Below, piece after piece: positions 7,616-15,856 of a stretch of 64,000 bases of DNA. How positions within the stretch are numbered: the stretch's first letter is position 1; the number at the start of each line of letters is the position of its first letter. This DNA is from Candidatus Roseilinea sp. (lineage in GTDB: Bacteria > Chloroflexota > Anaerolineae > J036 > Brachytrichaceae): the NCBI GenBank assembly GCA_025998955.1, contig AP024676.1:806001-870000 (forward strand). Reading direction: 5' to 3'. A program made the position numbers and the translations under genes. The notes under the pieces were generated by a model. That model was not told where the DNA came from. It did not search any database and was given only the letters and a program-made list of their open reading frames with translations.

Positions 7616-8828
7616 GCTGCAAGCAACACCCCTGACCCCATCAACATTACCGACACCTATGACACCTTCCCTGACCTCCATCCAGCCGCTTCAGACGCTG
7701 ATCGTCGAAGACTTCGGCGCACACGTCGGCAAACACAGCGAGCGCCTGCGCGTCACTGTCAAGGGCGAGCTGAAAGTCGAAGCGCCCTTGCTCTATCTGC
7801 GCCAGGTGATCGTGAAGGCGCGCGGCGTCAGCATTTCCTCGGACGCGATCCTGGCCTGCGCCGAGCGGGGCATTGCCCTGCATTTCGTCTCCGGCGTCAG
7901 CGCGCAATCCGGCGCTTCGCTCTACACCGCCGGCCTCACCGGCACGGTGCTGACCCGCCGGGCGCAGTTGCTCGCCTACACCGACGGCCGCGCGCTCTCC
8001 ATCGCCGGCGCAATTGCCTCAGCCAAGATCAACAACCAAGCCAGCCTGCTGCTCTACCACGCCCGCAGCCGCAAGACCAGCGCGCCCAAGCTGGCTGCTG
8101 AACTGCGTCTGCTGGCCCACGAGGTGCTGGATCACGACGCCGAGCTGGACGACCTCCTCGCCCGAGCGCGCACCGCCAAGCCCTCCGACACCAACAACAC
8201 CCCCGACGCCCATGACACAACCAACACGACCGACTCGAATGACACCGGCGACGCTCGTCCTGCCCCCCGGCCGGCCGTCGTTTACCCTATTGACCGTTAT
8301 CGCAACGCCCTGCTCTCGATCGAAGGCCGCGCCGCGCAGAAATACTGGGCGGGCGTCAAGCTGCTCTTGCCGGCCGAGCTGGGTTGGGAGGGACGCCGAA
8401 CACGCCACGCCCGCGATCCTTTCAACAGCGCGCTGAACTACGGCTACGCCATTCTCAGCCGCCAGATCGAACAAGCATTGGTGCTGGCCGGCCTCGATCC
8501 ATTCGCCGGATTCCTGCACGCCGACCGGCCCGGCAAGCCCAGCCTGACGTTCGACTTGATCGAGGAGTTCCGCCAGGCCGTGGTGGACCGCACGGTGATC
8601 GGGATGGTGGGCAAAAACATGCCCCTCACCCTGCGCGAGGACGGCCTGCTGGACGACGATTCGCGCCGCTCGATCGCCGAGAAAGTCATCGAGCGCATCG
8701 AGCAAAGCGCCGAACGCTACGAAGGCAAGCGCCGCACCCTGCGCGAGATCATCCAGACCCAGGCCCGGCACATGGCCACCTTCCTGCGCGGCGACCGCGC
8801 CAACTACACCGGCTTCGTCGCCAGATAA
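7605..8828 (+). CDS. cas1: CRISPR adaptation integrase Cas1
   Basis: A 407-residue spacer integrase, long for Cas1. The beta domain is recognisable from QTLIVEDFGAHVGKHSERLRV. The catalytic helical domain carries LSIEGRAAQKYW (Glu), then FLHADRPGKPSLTFDLIEEFR (His and acidic ligand). Two extra segments explain the length. The first is a Thr/Pro-rich N-terminal extension (residues 1-28). The second is a Asp/Thr/Asn-rich linker (about residues 192-220) between the two domains. Both are encoded by degenerate heptamer-like DNA. The start at 7605 overlaps cas6; ATG 7659 would remove most of the extension and may be the true start. Confidence 0.92.
   Translation: MSGELQATPLTPSTLPTPMTPSLTSIQPLQTLIVEDFGAHVGKHSERLRVTVKGELKVEAPLLYLRQVIVKARGVSISSDAILACAERGIALHFVSGVSAQSGASLYTAGLTGTVLTRRAQLLAYTDGRALSIAGAIASAKINNQASLLLYHARSRKTSAPKLAAELRLLAHEVLDHDAELDDLLARARTAKPSDTNNTPDAHDTTNTTDSNDTGDARPAPRPAVVYPIDRYRNALLSIEGRAAQKYWAGVKLLLPAELGWEGRRTRHARDPFNSALNYGYAILSRQIEQALVLAGLDPFAGFLHADRPGKPSLTFDLIEEFRQAVVDRTVIGMVGKNMPLTLREDGLLDDDSRRSIAEKVIERIEQSAERYEGKRRTLREIIQTQARHMATFLRGDRANYTGFVAR
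7615..7680. repeat. Degenerate heptamer-like DNA under the Cas1 N-terminus
   Basis: Approximate 7-nt units with CCTGACC/GACACCT cores run through the cas1 start region and encode a Thr/Pro-rich leader peptide. They resemble the clear arrays elsewhere in the window but are much decayed. Confidence 0.4.
8180..8262. repeat. Degenerate heptamer-like insertion in cas1
   Basis: The linker DNA repeats CGACACC / TGACACA-like units, and the peptide has a 7-residue rhythm of D, T and N, as expected when a 7-nt unit is read in three frames in turn. Phase is only partly kept. Confidence 0.45.
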
Positions 8829-8843
8829 GACTCCCGATGCAAA

Positions 8844-9152
8844 ATGAACTGCATCGTCATCTACGACATCACCAGCACCCGCATTCGGAGCAAGATCGCC
8901 GATCTGTGCATGGACTACGGCATGAACCGCATCCAATACAGCGCTTTCGCCGGCGACTTGCTGCGCACGCACCAGGAGGAATTGATCAAGCGCGCTGCCG
9001 CCAAGCTCGGCAAGCATGCCGGCCGCATCTATCTATATTGCATCGGCGAGCGAGAGTGGCACCAACGTTTGGAGCACATCAGCTCAGGCGCGCCCGACCT
9101 CGCCACACAACTCCCCACTCCCGAAGCAAGACGCCCGACTCCCAGTTCCTGA
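8844..9152 (+). CDS. cas2: CRISPR adaptation protein Cas2
   Basis: A 102-residue ferredoxin-fold partner of Cas1. It starts MNCIVIYDITSTRIRSKIADLC, where the first-strand Asp is the conserved Cas2 residue, and continues with QYSAFAGDL. The core ends near residue 85; the last 17 or so residues (Pro/Thr/Arg-rich) are encoded by a heptamer array and are probably not structural. The gene is 15 nt after cas1 and 13 nt before cas4. Confidence 0.9.
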   Translation: MNCIVIYDITSTRIRSKIADLCMDYGMNRIQYSAFAGDLLRTHQEELIKRAAAKLGKHAGRIYLYCIGEREWHQRLEHISSGAPDLATQLPTPEARRPTPSS

Positions 9153-9163
9153 TTCCCCACCGT
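9108..9163. repeat. Heptamer array over the cas2 tail and cas2-cas4 gap
   Basis: Eight in-phase 7-nt units (CAACTCC, CCACTCC, CGAAGCA, AGACGCC, CGACTCC, CAGTTCC, TGATTCC, CCACCGT) run from the cas2 C-terminus to 2 nt before the cas4 ATG. Confidence 0.6.
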
Positions 9164-9165
9164 CC

Positions 9166-9777
9166 ATGTTCATCGTCACCGATCTCAAACAACTGGCCTA
9201 CTGCCCCCGGCTCGTGTATTACGCCTACTGCCTGCCCGGCGTGCGCATAGCACCGACGGCTAAGATGGTCATGGGCCGTGCAGCAAACGCAGCGACCGAA
9301 GACCTGGAGCATCGGCGCAGCCTGCGTGCCTATGGCCTGCGCGAAGGACAGCGTGAATTCGACCTCTGGCTGGAATCCGAAGCGCTCAACCTGTGTGGGC
9401 GGCTGGATATGCTGATCACTGCGCCGGCTGCGGAGGGCGTCGAACTGATCCCGGTGGATTACAAAGACAGCGCTCCGCAAGCAGCCCATTCACGACGCAT
9501 CCCACCCGCGGTGCAACACAACTGGGCGGTGCAGTTGACCGCCTACGCGATGCTGGTCGAAACCATGCGGGGTCAGCCGGTTCGGCGCGGTTTCGTATAC
9601 TACATTCCGTTGCGTCGGGCGCGCGAGGTAATCTTCAGCGATGATCTGCGCCGCGCAGTGCGGTCAGGGTTGCGCACGATCGAGGCGATGGTGACGACAG
9701 AACAACAACCGCCGCCCACACTATACCGGCAGCGGTGCGCCGCCTGCGAATATCGGCGACTGTGCAATGACGTGTGA
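9166..9777 (+). CDS. cas4: CRISPR adaptation nuclease Cas4
   Basis: A 203-residue Fe-S exonuclease that trims prespacers and selects the PAM with Cas1-Cas2. Visible are the N-terminal cysteine (YCPRLVYYAY), the RecB-like nuclease core with GRLDML and PVDYKDS (Asp and Lys-containing motifs), QLTAYAML, and the C-terminal cysteines of CAACEYRRLC. All four expected Fe-S cysteines are present. The ATG at 9166 is chosen because the frame upstream overlaps cas2. It is the last cas gene before the array. Confidence 0.92.
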   Translation: MFIVTDLKQLAYCPRLVYYAYCLPGVRIAPTAKMVMGRAANAATEDLEHRRSLRAYGLREGQREFDLWLESEALNLCGRLDMLITAPAAEGVELIPVDYKDSAPQAAHSRRIPPAVQHNWAVQLTAYAMLVETMRGQPVRRGFVYYIPLRRAREVIFSDDLRRAVRSGLRTIEAMVTTEQQPPPTLYRQRCAACEYRRLCNDV

Positions 9778-9964
9778 TCGGGTGAGGATTGAGCGGCGAA
9801 AACCTTGCGGTTTTTAGCGCAGAAAGCGATTTTCGCGAGTAGTGCCAACATGCTTGACTGTTGCTCTGTCATGGTTAGAATCGGCCTTAAAGAAAGGCCC
9901 GTAGAAAGGCGAAGGCGTGGATCCAGGTCTCAAATGACCTGCAAGGGCTTTCTCGAGGTGATCG
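9778..9964 (+). promoter_or_regulatory. CRISPR leader
   Basis: A 187-nt non-coding stretch between cas4 and the first repeat. Its position opposite the degenerate end of the array identifies it as the leader. It contains a promoter-like element (9854-9881) but no clear gene. Confidence 0.75.
9854..9881 (+). promoter_or_regulatory. Sigma70-type promoter in the leader
   Basis: TTGACT (9854-9859), 16 nt, TAGAAT (9876-9881). It lies about 85 nt upstream of the first repeat and is directed into the array, as expected for pre-crRNA transcription. Confidence 0.6.
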
Positions 9965-10815
9965 GGTTGAGAAAGCTAACGTCCGCACGAGGACACTGAA
10001 ACTGAGCGTCGCCTAGTCATGTACACCTCCTGGATTTCTAGGTTGAGAAAGCTAACGTCCGCACGAGGACACTGAAACGGTGAGCGATTCGTTCCGGTGT
10101 TCAACTAGCCAACGGTTGAGAAAGCTAACGTCCGCACGAGGACACTGAAACTAAAACATCAAGAAGGTTTCGCCACGCGCAGCTAAGGTTGAGAAAGCTA
10201 ACGTCCGCACGAGGACACTGAAACTTCAACGGGTTGCCTGCGATTGTTGATTACAGCTACGGTTGAGAAAGCTAACGTCCGCACGAGGACACTGAAACGA
10301 AAATGCCCGTGGAGGAATTTGCGAAATACAACGGTTGAGAAAGCTAACGTCCGCACGAGGACACTGAAACTTTTATTCGGAATATCCGAATAAAAAGGTG
10401 TTTATGGGTTGAGAAAGCTAACGTCCGCACGAGGACACTGAAACCTGTCGCTATGGCCCTCTTCTATCTCGCCGAGGTGTCGGTTGAGAAAGCTAACGTC
10501 CGCACGAGGACACTGAAACCCACACAAACTCTGGCACTTCGTCTGGCGACACAGGTTGAGAAAGCTAACGTCCGCACGAGGACACTGAAACTCAGGTTGA
10601 CGCGCCATCGGTGCACCGCGATACAGAGGTTGAGAAAGCTAACGTCCGCACGAGGACACTGAAACGCAACTCAATCCATTCTGCCCCCCACGGCTTACGC
10701 CGAGGGTTGAGAAAGCTAACGTCCGCACGAGGACACTGAAACTCCTCGTCCAGTTTTGCGTGTCCGAGGGTCGAATGGGTTGAGAAAGCTAACGTCCGCA
10801 CGAGGACACTGACAC
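9965..10815 (+). CRISPR. CRISPR array, 12 repeats and 11 spacers
   Basis: The 38-nt repeat begins GGTTGAGAAAGCTAACGTCC and ends GAGGACACTGAAAC. The first G is present in 12 of 12 copies, so 38 rather than 37 nt is used. Repeats start at 9965, 10041, 10114, 10187, 10261, 10333, 10407, 10482, 10554, 10628, 10705 and 10778. Spacers are 34-39 nt. Eleven repeats are identical; the last ends GACAC instead of GAAAC, marking the trailer end. A GTCC/GGAC stem lies within the repeat. The 3' eight bases ACTGAAAC fit a type I-B crRNA handle made by Cas6. The array is co-directional with the cas genes. Confidence 0.98.
10371..10406 (+). other. Spacer 6 with an internal perfect hairpin
   Basis: This AT-rich spacer holds two exact 11-nt arms, TTTTATTCGGA and TCCGAATAAAA, around a 3-nt loop. 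The other ten spacers show no comparable palindrome by eye. The protospacer is unknown. Confidence 0.85.
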
Positions 10816-10853
10816 TCGACGACCGCGCGGTCTTCAGTTCTGCGCATATGATA

Positions 10854-10890
10854 GGCTGCGAGGCGAACGTCTGCACGAGGACATCAAGTT
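10854..10890 (+). repeat. Decayed 13th CRISPR repeat
   Basis: AACGTCTGCACGAGGACA (10866-10883) matches the repeat core at 17 of 18 positions, while both flanks have decayed. It begins 38 nt after repeat 12, exactly one spacer length, so it is an eroded old repeat rather than chance. Confidence 0.75.
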
Positions 10891-10924
10891 TCGTGTGCTC
10901 GACGCGCAACAAACCAAAGGTCCG

Positions 10925-12100
10925 ATGCCATCCCGAACTCCTACCGCCGCCGGCTTCCTCGCCGGCGCCGACCTCAGCGCCAACGCTATCGAGCGCGCGC
11001 GCCGAGCCTCGCCCGGCTACCTCGATCTGACCAGCAGCAACCCGACGCATCAAGGCTTGATCTTTCCGCCGGAGACGCTGCGCGCCGCCGCCGAGCCATA
11101 CTGGACTTCGCGCCGTTACGATCCCGACCCACGCGGCCTGCCCGCTGCGCGCGCCGCGATTGCGAATTACTATGCAGGCCGCACCCCCGTGCTGTATGTC
11201 CAACCCGATCACATCGTGATCACCGCCAGCACCAGCGAAGCCTACGGCTTGCTGTTCACCCTGCTGGCCGATCCGGGCGACAACCTGCTGGCGCCGGACG
11301 TGACCTATCCGCTCTTCGAGCACCTGGCCGCCGCGCACCATATTTCGCTGCGCACCTATCGCTTGGACGAGTCGCGCGGCTGGCAGATAGACGAAGACGC
11401 GCTGCTCTGCGCCGCCGACGCGCGCACCCGCGCCGTGCTGATCGTCTCGCCGCACAACCCTACCGGCGTGATCGTGCAGCAGCCGATTGCCGCACTCGAC
11501 CGGCTCGGTCTGCCGGTGATTTGCGACGAAGTGTTTGCCGAGTTCACCTACCGCGCGCCGCACACGCCGCCGCTCGCCACCTTGCACCCGTCGCTGCCGG
11601 TCTTCACGCTCAACGGCATCTCCAAGATGTTTGCCTTGCCCGATCTGAAGCTAGGCTGGATCGCCATGAACGCCCCGGCTGCTTCTGCGTTTGGTGCGCG
11701 CCTGGAGATCCTCAACGACCTCTACCTAGGCGCGAACTCGCTTACACAAGCAATGCTGCCGGCACTGTTCGAGAGCGGCCTAGCGTTCACCGCAGCGATG
11801 CGCCGACGCATTCATACATCGCTGGACATGGCGCTGGCGATGCTGGCCGATTGCCCCAACTTGCAGATTCAACCACCCGACGGCGGCTATTACCTCTTCC
11901 CGCGCGTGCTGGGATGGGACGACGAAGAGGCGCTCGTCCTACACTTACTCGAACGCGGCGTGCTGGTGCATCCCGGCTTCTTCTATGGCTGCGAAGACGG
12001 CGCGCACATCATGATCTCCTGCCTGACCCGGCCCGAGATGCTCGAACGCGGGCTTGGGATTATCATTCGAGCGCTGCATCGCAAAGAGGCCATCGGTTGA
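10925..12100 (+). CDS. PLP-dependent aminotransferase (class I/II)
   Basis: A 391-residue fold-type I aminotransferase; substrate unknown. Motifs: an N-terminal DLTSSNPT, the active-site SPHNPTG, VICDEVFAEFTY (the Asp that pairs with the PLP pyridine) and SKMFALPDLKLGW with the Schiff-base lysine. The ATG at 10925 is chosen because an AAAGG lies 5-6 nt upstream; a GTG at 10895 would run into the decayed CRISPR repeat. It stands alone between the array and an unrelated gene, so context does not indicate its pathway. Confidence 0.88.
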   Translation: MPSRTPTAAGFLAGADLSANAIERARRASPGYLDLTSSNPTHQGLIFPPETLRAAAEPYWTSRRYDPDPRGLPAARAAIANYYAGRTPVLYVQPDHIVITASTSEAYGLLFTLLADPGDNLLAPDVTYPLFEHLAAAHHISLRTYRLDESRGWQIDEDALLCAADARTRAVLIVSPHNPTGVIVQQPIAALDRLGLPVICDEVFAEFTYRAPHTPPLATLHPSLPVFTLNGISKMFALPDLKLGWIAMNAPAASAFGARLEILNDLYLGANSLTQAMLPALFESGLAFTAAMRRRIHTSLDMALAMLADCPNLQIQPPDGGYYLFPRVLGWDDEEALVLHLLERGVLVHPGFFYGCEDGAHIMISCLTRPEMLERGLGIIIRALHRKEAIG

Positions 12101-12213
12101 AAGCCGACAGCTGACCCTATGGCAAACCTGCGGAGCGCGGGTTGGGCCGCGCAAGCGGAAGTTGCGACGATGGTTTGGAACCCACGCGCCGCTTCTAGCG
12201 TGAACGCTTTGTG

Positions 12214-13191
12214 ATGGATTCGGACCGAGCGAGGAAGATCACCGACGCGCCACCGGTTGCGCTGCGCCGATCGCTCGCCGCCTACTTCAGCGATGCCGAG
12301 CTACAAACGCTCGCCCATGATGTGGGCATTGACTACGAGGAGCTGCCCGGCCAGACCAAATCGGCCAAAATTGTCCACCTGATCCAAACCGCAGCGCGGC
12401 GCGGCACGATCCTTGACCTGATCGCACTGTGCCAGGCGGAGCGACCGAACGCCGATTGGAGCGCCATTCATGCCGCAGCAACGGCGAACCCGCAGCAATT
12501 CCTCCGTGCGCCCGACGAGACTCCGCCCTTGCTCACTGCATCGCCCGACCGGGCATTGAAGATCGGCATCGTGCTCGGCGCGCTGATGATGTTGTTGCTC
12601 GCCTGCGGCTTTGGTGGTGGGCTGCTGGCCGGCCAAGTCGTCCGCGTCACCCTCAACCCTATTCAGCCCGACCTGGACGCGCTCGGCCAGGTGATCATCC
12701 GCATCGAGAACCAGCAGTTCACACCTCAGGGCGCCGGCATCTCCTTTGCGCGTGCGATGCAGATCATCGGCAATTTGCCGGCCGGCGCATCGTTTGCGCT
12801 GCAACTGGACGACGTACAGGCCACCACCATCGTCGCCGAAGTGACCAAAGGACGCCCCGACGCGCCGGCCCGCGATCCGCACATACGCTTCCTCGCCAAC
12901 GGTCAGATCACCGTCAACGTGCGTGTGCGCCAGTTAGGAGACAGACGCGTAGCGCTGGTGTATACTGCCCGTGCGGAAGGCGGCCGGATCGTGATCACGC
13001 CGGCATCGGCATGGGTGAACCTGGTAGAGGTGTCCAACACGACGTTCGGCTGGTTCCCCTTGCCCCAGCCGGACTTGGACGACGTGACGCGCTGGGCGCA
13101 AGCCCAGCTAGATGCCGCCACGCGTGATTTTTGGTTCGACGACGTGACGGTCGGAGAGGACAAGTTGACTCTCGCCGGCACGAAACGATAA
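12214..13191 (+). CDS. Membrane protein with N-terminal effector-associated domain
   Basis: The first 75 or so residues contain a helical pattern, YFSDAELQTLAHDVGIDYEELPG with a following KSAKIVHLI, that resembles the EAD7-like effector-associated domains of bacterial conflict and signalling proteins. A single membrane helix follows (about residues 115-140: GIVLGALMMLLLACGFGGGL). The C-terminal ~190 residues are extracytoplasmic, beta-rich and unrecognised. The EAD suggests homotypic recruitment to a partner with a matching domain; the EAD-TIR-FGE protein 4 kb away is a possible partner. GTG 12211 directly precedes ATG 12214, and either could start. Confidence 0.6.
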   Translation: MDSDRARKITDAPPVALRRSLAAYFSDAELQTLAHDVGIDYEELPGQTKSAKIVHLIQTAARRGTILDLIALCQAERPNADWSAIHAAATANPQQFLRAPDETPPLLTASPDRALKIGIVLGALMMLLLACGFGGGLLAGQVVRVTLNPIQPDLDALGQVIIRIENQQFTPQGAGISFARAMQIIGNLPAGASFALQLDDVQATTIVAEVTKGRPDAPARDPHIRFLANGQITVNVRVRQLGDRRVALVYTARAEGGRIVITPASAWVNLVEVSNTTFGWFPLPQPDLDDVTRWAQAQLDAATRDFWFDDVTVGEDKLTLAGTKR

Positions 13192-13262
13192 TGAGATGCG
13201 ACGCCTGACCCAGACCGCCGCCTGTTTGTTATGCGGGGTCGGCTTGGCGTCAACGAAAGAAT

Positions 13263-14615
13263 ATGCCAAGATCGCGAATCAAATACGAGACCACACCCGA
13301 AGTTCAAAAAGCCTTTCTCGTCGGCGTGGAGTTCAAGAACCCCGCCTATCACGCCAAATACGGCGCACCTTTGCCCCTCGAATCCTCGATGGAAGAGCTG
13401 GCGCTGCTATGCAAGACCGCCGGCCTGGAGGTCGTCGGCCAAACCACGCAGACGCTGGATGTGCCCAACCCGAACACGTTCATCGGCCCGGGCAAAGTGG
13501 AGGAGCTGATCGCCTGGCGCAACGCGCTCGACTTCGATGTGGTGGTGTTCGACGATGAACTCTCACCGCGTCACCTGCGTGAGCTGGAGGAAGCGCTGGG
13601 CGAGGACGTGATCGTGCTGGATCGCACCGGGCTGATCCTCGACATCTTCGCCCAGCACGCCAGCACGCGCGAGGGCGCGCTGCAGGTGGAGCTGGCGCAG
13701 TACGAATACCGCAAACCGCGGCTGACCCGACAATGGACGCACTTGGCACGCCAGGCCGGTGGTGGCGCCGGCCGCAGCGGCACCGGCGGCGTCGGTCTGC
13801 GCGGCCCTGGCGAGACCCAGCTCGAAATTGATCGCCGGCGGATTGACGAGCGCATCGCCAAGCTCAAGCGCGAATTGGAGGAGGTGCGCAAGCAGCGCGC
13901 GCAACATCGGGCGCAGCGCAAACGTGCTGAGATCCCCGTCGTCGCCATCGTCGGCTACACCAACGCCGGCAAGTCCACCTTGCTCAACGCCATTGCCAAG
14001 GCCGACGTGCTGGCCGAGGACAAACTGTTCGCCACGCTCGACCCGACCACGCGCCGGGTGCGATTGCCGCACGGTCACTTGGCACTGTTCACCGATACCG
14101 TCGGCTTCATCCAGAAGCTGCCGACGCAACTGGTGGCTGCCTTCCGCGCCACGCTGGAAGAAATCACCGAGGCCGACGCGCTGTTGCACGTGGTAGATAT
14201 CACCCATCCGAATGCCCTCGAGCAGGCGCAAACGGTGATGGACACCCTGAAGGAGCTGGGCGCCGGCACCAAGCAGGTTGTGACGGCTTTGAACAAGGCC
14301 GACCGACTCGCGCCCGAGCAGCGCGAGCACCTGGCGATCGGCGGCGTGCTGAGCGAGGGCATCTTCATCTCTGCACTGCACAAGGAGGGCTTGAGCGAAC
14401 TACTGGCCGAGGTGGAGGCCGTGCTGTTCGAGCGGCTGGTGCCGATTCGCGTGCGGCTGCCCTACAAGGCCGGTGACCTCATGGCGCTCTTCCGACGCGA
14501 GGGCGCGGTGGACAGCGAGCTGCCCGAGGAGCGCAGCGTGCTGCTCAGCGGCCGTATCCCTGGTCGTCTGCTCGACGTGTTCATGCCCTACGCGACGGGC
14601 AAGTCAACACCCTGA
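13263..14615 (+). CDS. hflX: Ribosome-associated GTPase HflX
   Basis: A 450-residue HflX-type GTPase that splits stalled or hibernating ribosomes. The N-terminal ND1 domain includes FIGPGKVEEL. The glycine-rich linker GGGAGRSGTGGVGLRGPGET is diagnostic, followed by a coiled segment KLKRELEEVRKQRAQHR. The G domain shows GYTNAGKST (G1), an FATLDPTTR switch I, DTVGF (G3) and NKAD (G4). Length and motif order are normal. A weak GAAAG lies upstream of the ATG. Confidence 0.95.
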   Translation: MPRSRIKYETTPEVQKAFLVGVEFKNPAYHAKYGAPLPLESSMEELALLCKTAGLEVVGQTTQTLDVPNPNTFIGPGKVEELIAWRNALDFDVVVFDDELSPRHLRELEEALGEDVIVLDRTGLILDIFAQHASTREGALQVELAQYEYRKPRLTRQWTHLARQAGGGAGRSGTGGVGLRGPGETQLEIDRRRIDERIAKLKRELEEVRKQRAQHRAQRKRAEIPVVAIVGYTNAGKSTLLNAIAKADVLAEDKLFATLDPTTRRVRLPHGHLALFTDTVGFIQKLPTQLVAAFRATLEEITEADALLHVVDITHPNALEQAQTVMDTLKELGAGTKQVVTALNKADRLAPEQREHLAIGGVLSEGIFISALHKEGLSELLAEVEAVLFERLVPIRVRLPYKAGDLMALFRREGAVDSELPEERSVLLSGRIPGRLLDVFMPYATGKSTP

Positions 14616-14631
14616 CCCCGCCGCAGGGTGT
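14607..14631 (+). terminator. Hairpin over the hflX stop codon
   Basis: ACACCCTG (14607-14614) pairs with CAGGGTGT (14624-14631) around a 9-nt loop that includes the stop. No strong U tract follows, so terminator function is uncertain. Confidence 0.4.
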
Positions 14632-14684
14632 GAACTCGTTATTCCGAGGCACAATCTTGTCAATTCTGTAAATTTTGTCTAATC

Positions 14685-15824
14685 ATGGGCTGGTCATTCA
14701 AAATCGCTCGCGTGCGTGGCATTGACATCAAGATCCACGCCACGTTCTTCCTGATCCTGATCTTTGGCGCGTTGCAGTGGGCTGGCAGCGTGCCCGGCAA
14801 CCCGATCGAGGGCGCGCTGTTCGGCATCGTGCTGATGATTCTGCTCTTCACCTGCGTCACCCTGCACGAACTCGGACACAGCATCGTCGCGCAGATCTTC
14901 GACATCCCGGTGCGCGAGATCGTGCTCTTCCCGCTGGGCGGCGTGGCGTTCATCGCCAAAAGCCCGGAGAAACCGCTGCACGAACTGTTGATCGCCGTGG
15001 CCGGGCCGGCGGTGAACGTGGTGATCGCTGCCATCCTGTTCGTCATCACCGGCGGCATCGGCGTGGACTTCATGGACGTGAACGCGCTGTTGGCTGCGCT
15101 GCGCGAGCCGTCGCTCACCACCATGCTGATTTGGCTATTGTTTGCGAACATCAGCCTGGTGGTGTTCAACCTGATTCCGGCCTTTCCGCTGGACGGCGGG
15201 CGCATCCTGCGCGCCGTGTTGGCAATGGGCTTGGGCAACGCGCGCGCCACGCGCATCGCCGCCATCGTCGGCCAAATCTCCGCCGTGATCCTCGGCATCA
15301 TCGGCATCGCCAACGGCCAACTTTTGCTCACGCTGATCGCGCTGTTCATCTTCTTCGGCGCCGGCCAGGAGCGTGGCCTGGCCGAGGCACGGACGGTGCT
15401 GAACACGTTGCGCGTCGGCGACGCCTACAACAAACATGCGCTTAACTTACAGGTGGGCGACCGCGTGAGCACCGTGGTGGAATACATCCTCACCAGCTAT
15501 CAACCCGATTTCGCCGTGATGCAGGGCAGCAACATCATCGGGGTGATCACCCGCAACGACGTGCTGCGCACGCTGGCCACCGACAGCGCCGACCGCTACG
15601 TGACCGAGATCATGCAGCGCGAATTTCTGCGCGTCGAAGCGCACAAGTCGCTGGACGAAGTGCGCGAAGTCCTGATGGAGAATGGCGTGCAACTGGCCGC
15701 CGTGTTCGACGGCCCGCGCTACCTCGGCTTGGTCAGCCTCGACGACATCAGCGAGGCGTTCACCGTGCTCACCTTCGTCCGCCGTCAGAAAGAGCTGCGC
15801 CAGCGAGGCAGTTCGGCGTTCTGA
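14685..15824 (+). CDS. Site-2 protease family (M50) metalloprotease with CBS domains
   Basis: A 379-residue membrane zinc protease. The N-terminal helices carry HELGH (about residues 62-66), the zinc-binding motif, and NLIPAFPLDGGRIL supplies the conserved third ligand motif. After the membrane core (to about residue 230) come two CBS-like repeats ending near 370, which usually bind adenosyl ligands. It probably performs intramembrane cleavage of a regulatory substrate; the substrate is unknown. Co-directional with hflX and the LOG gene. Confidence 0.9.
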   Translation: MGWSFKIARVRGIDIKIHATFFLILIFGALQWAGSVPGNPIEGALFGIVLMILLFTCVTLHELGHSIVAQIFDIPVREIVLFPLGGVAFIAKSPEKPLHELLIAVAGPAVNVVIAAILFVITGGIGVDFMDVNALLAALREPSLTTMLIWLLFANISLVVFNLIPAFPLDGGRILRAVLAMGLGNARATRIAAIVGQISAVILGIIGIANGQLLLTLIALFIFFGAGQERGLAEARTVLNTLRVGDAYNKHALNLQVGDRVSTVVEYILTSYQPDFAVMQGSNIIGVITRNDVLRTLATDSADRYVTEIMQREFLRVEAHKSLDEVREVLMENGVQLAAVFDGPRYLGLVSLDDISEAFTVLTFVRRQKELRQRGSSAF

Positions 15825-15856
15825 GGACCAACAGCATCGAGACTCACTTTGAACAC

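Noticed and set aside
344-9777. Type III or hybrid CRISPR system
   Set aside because: No Cas10 or Csm/Cmr genes; Cas8b1, Cas7 (DevR-type), Cas5 and Cas3 define type I-B.
10402-10662. Open frames running through the CRISPR array on both strands
   Set aside because: They translate the repeats and spacers themselves and have no protein family features.
14685-14690. Leaderless promoter TTGTCA-N17-TAATCA at the site-2 protease start
   Set aside because: The putative -10 overlaps the ATG itself, so transcription would begin inside the gene.
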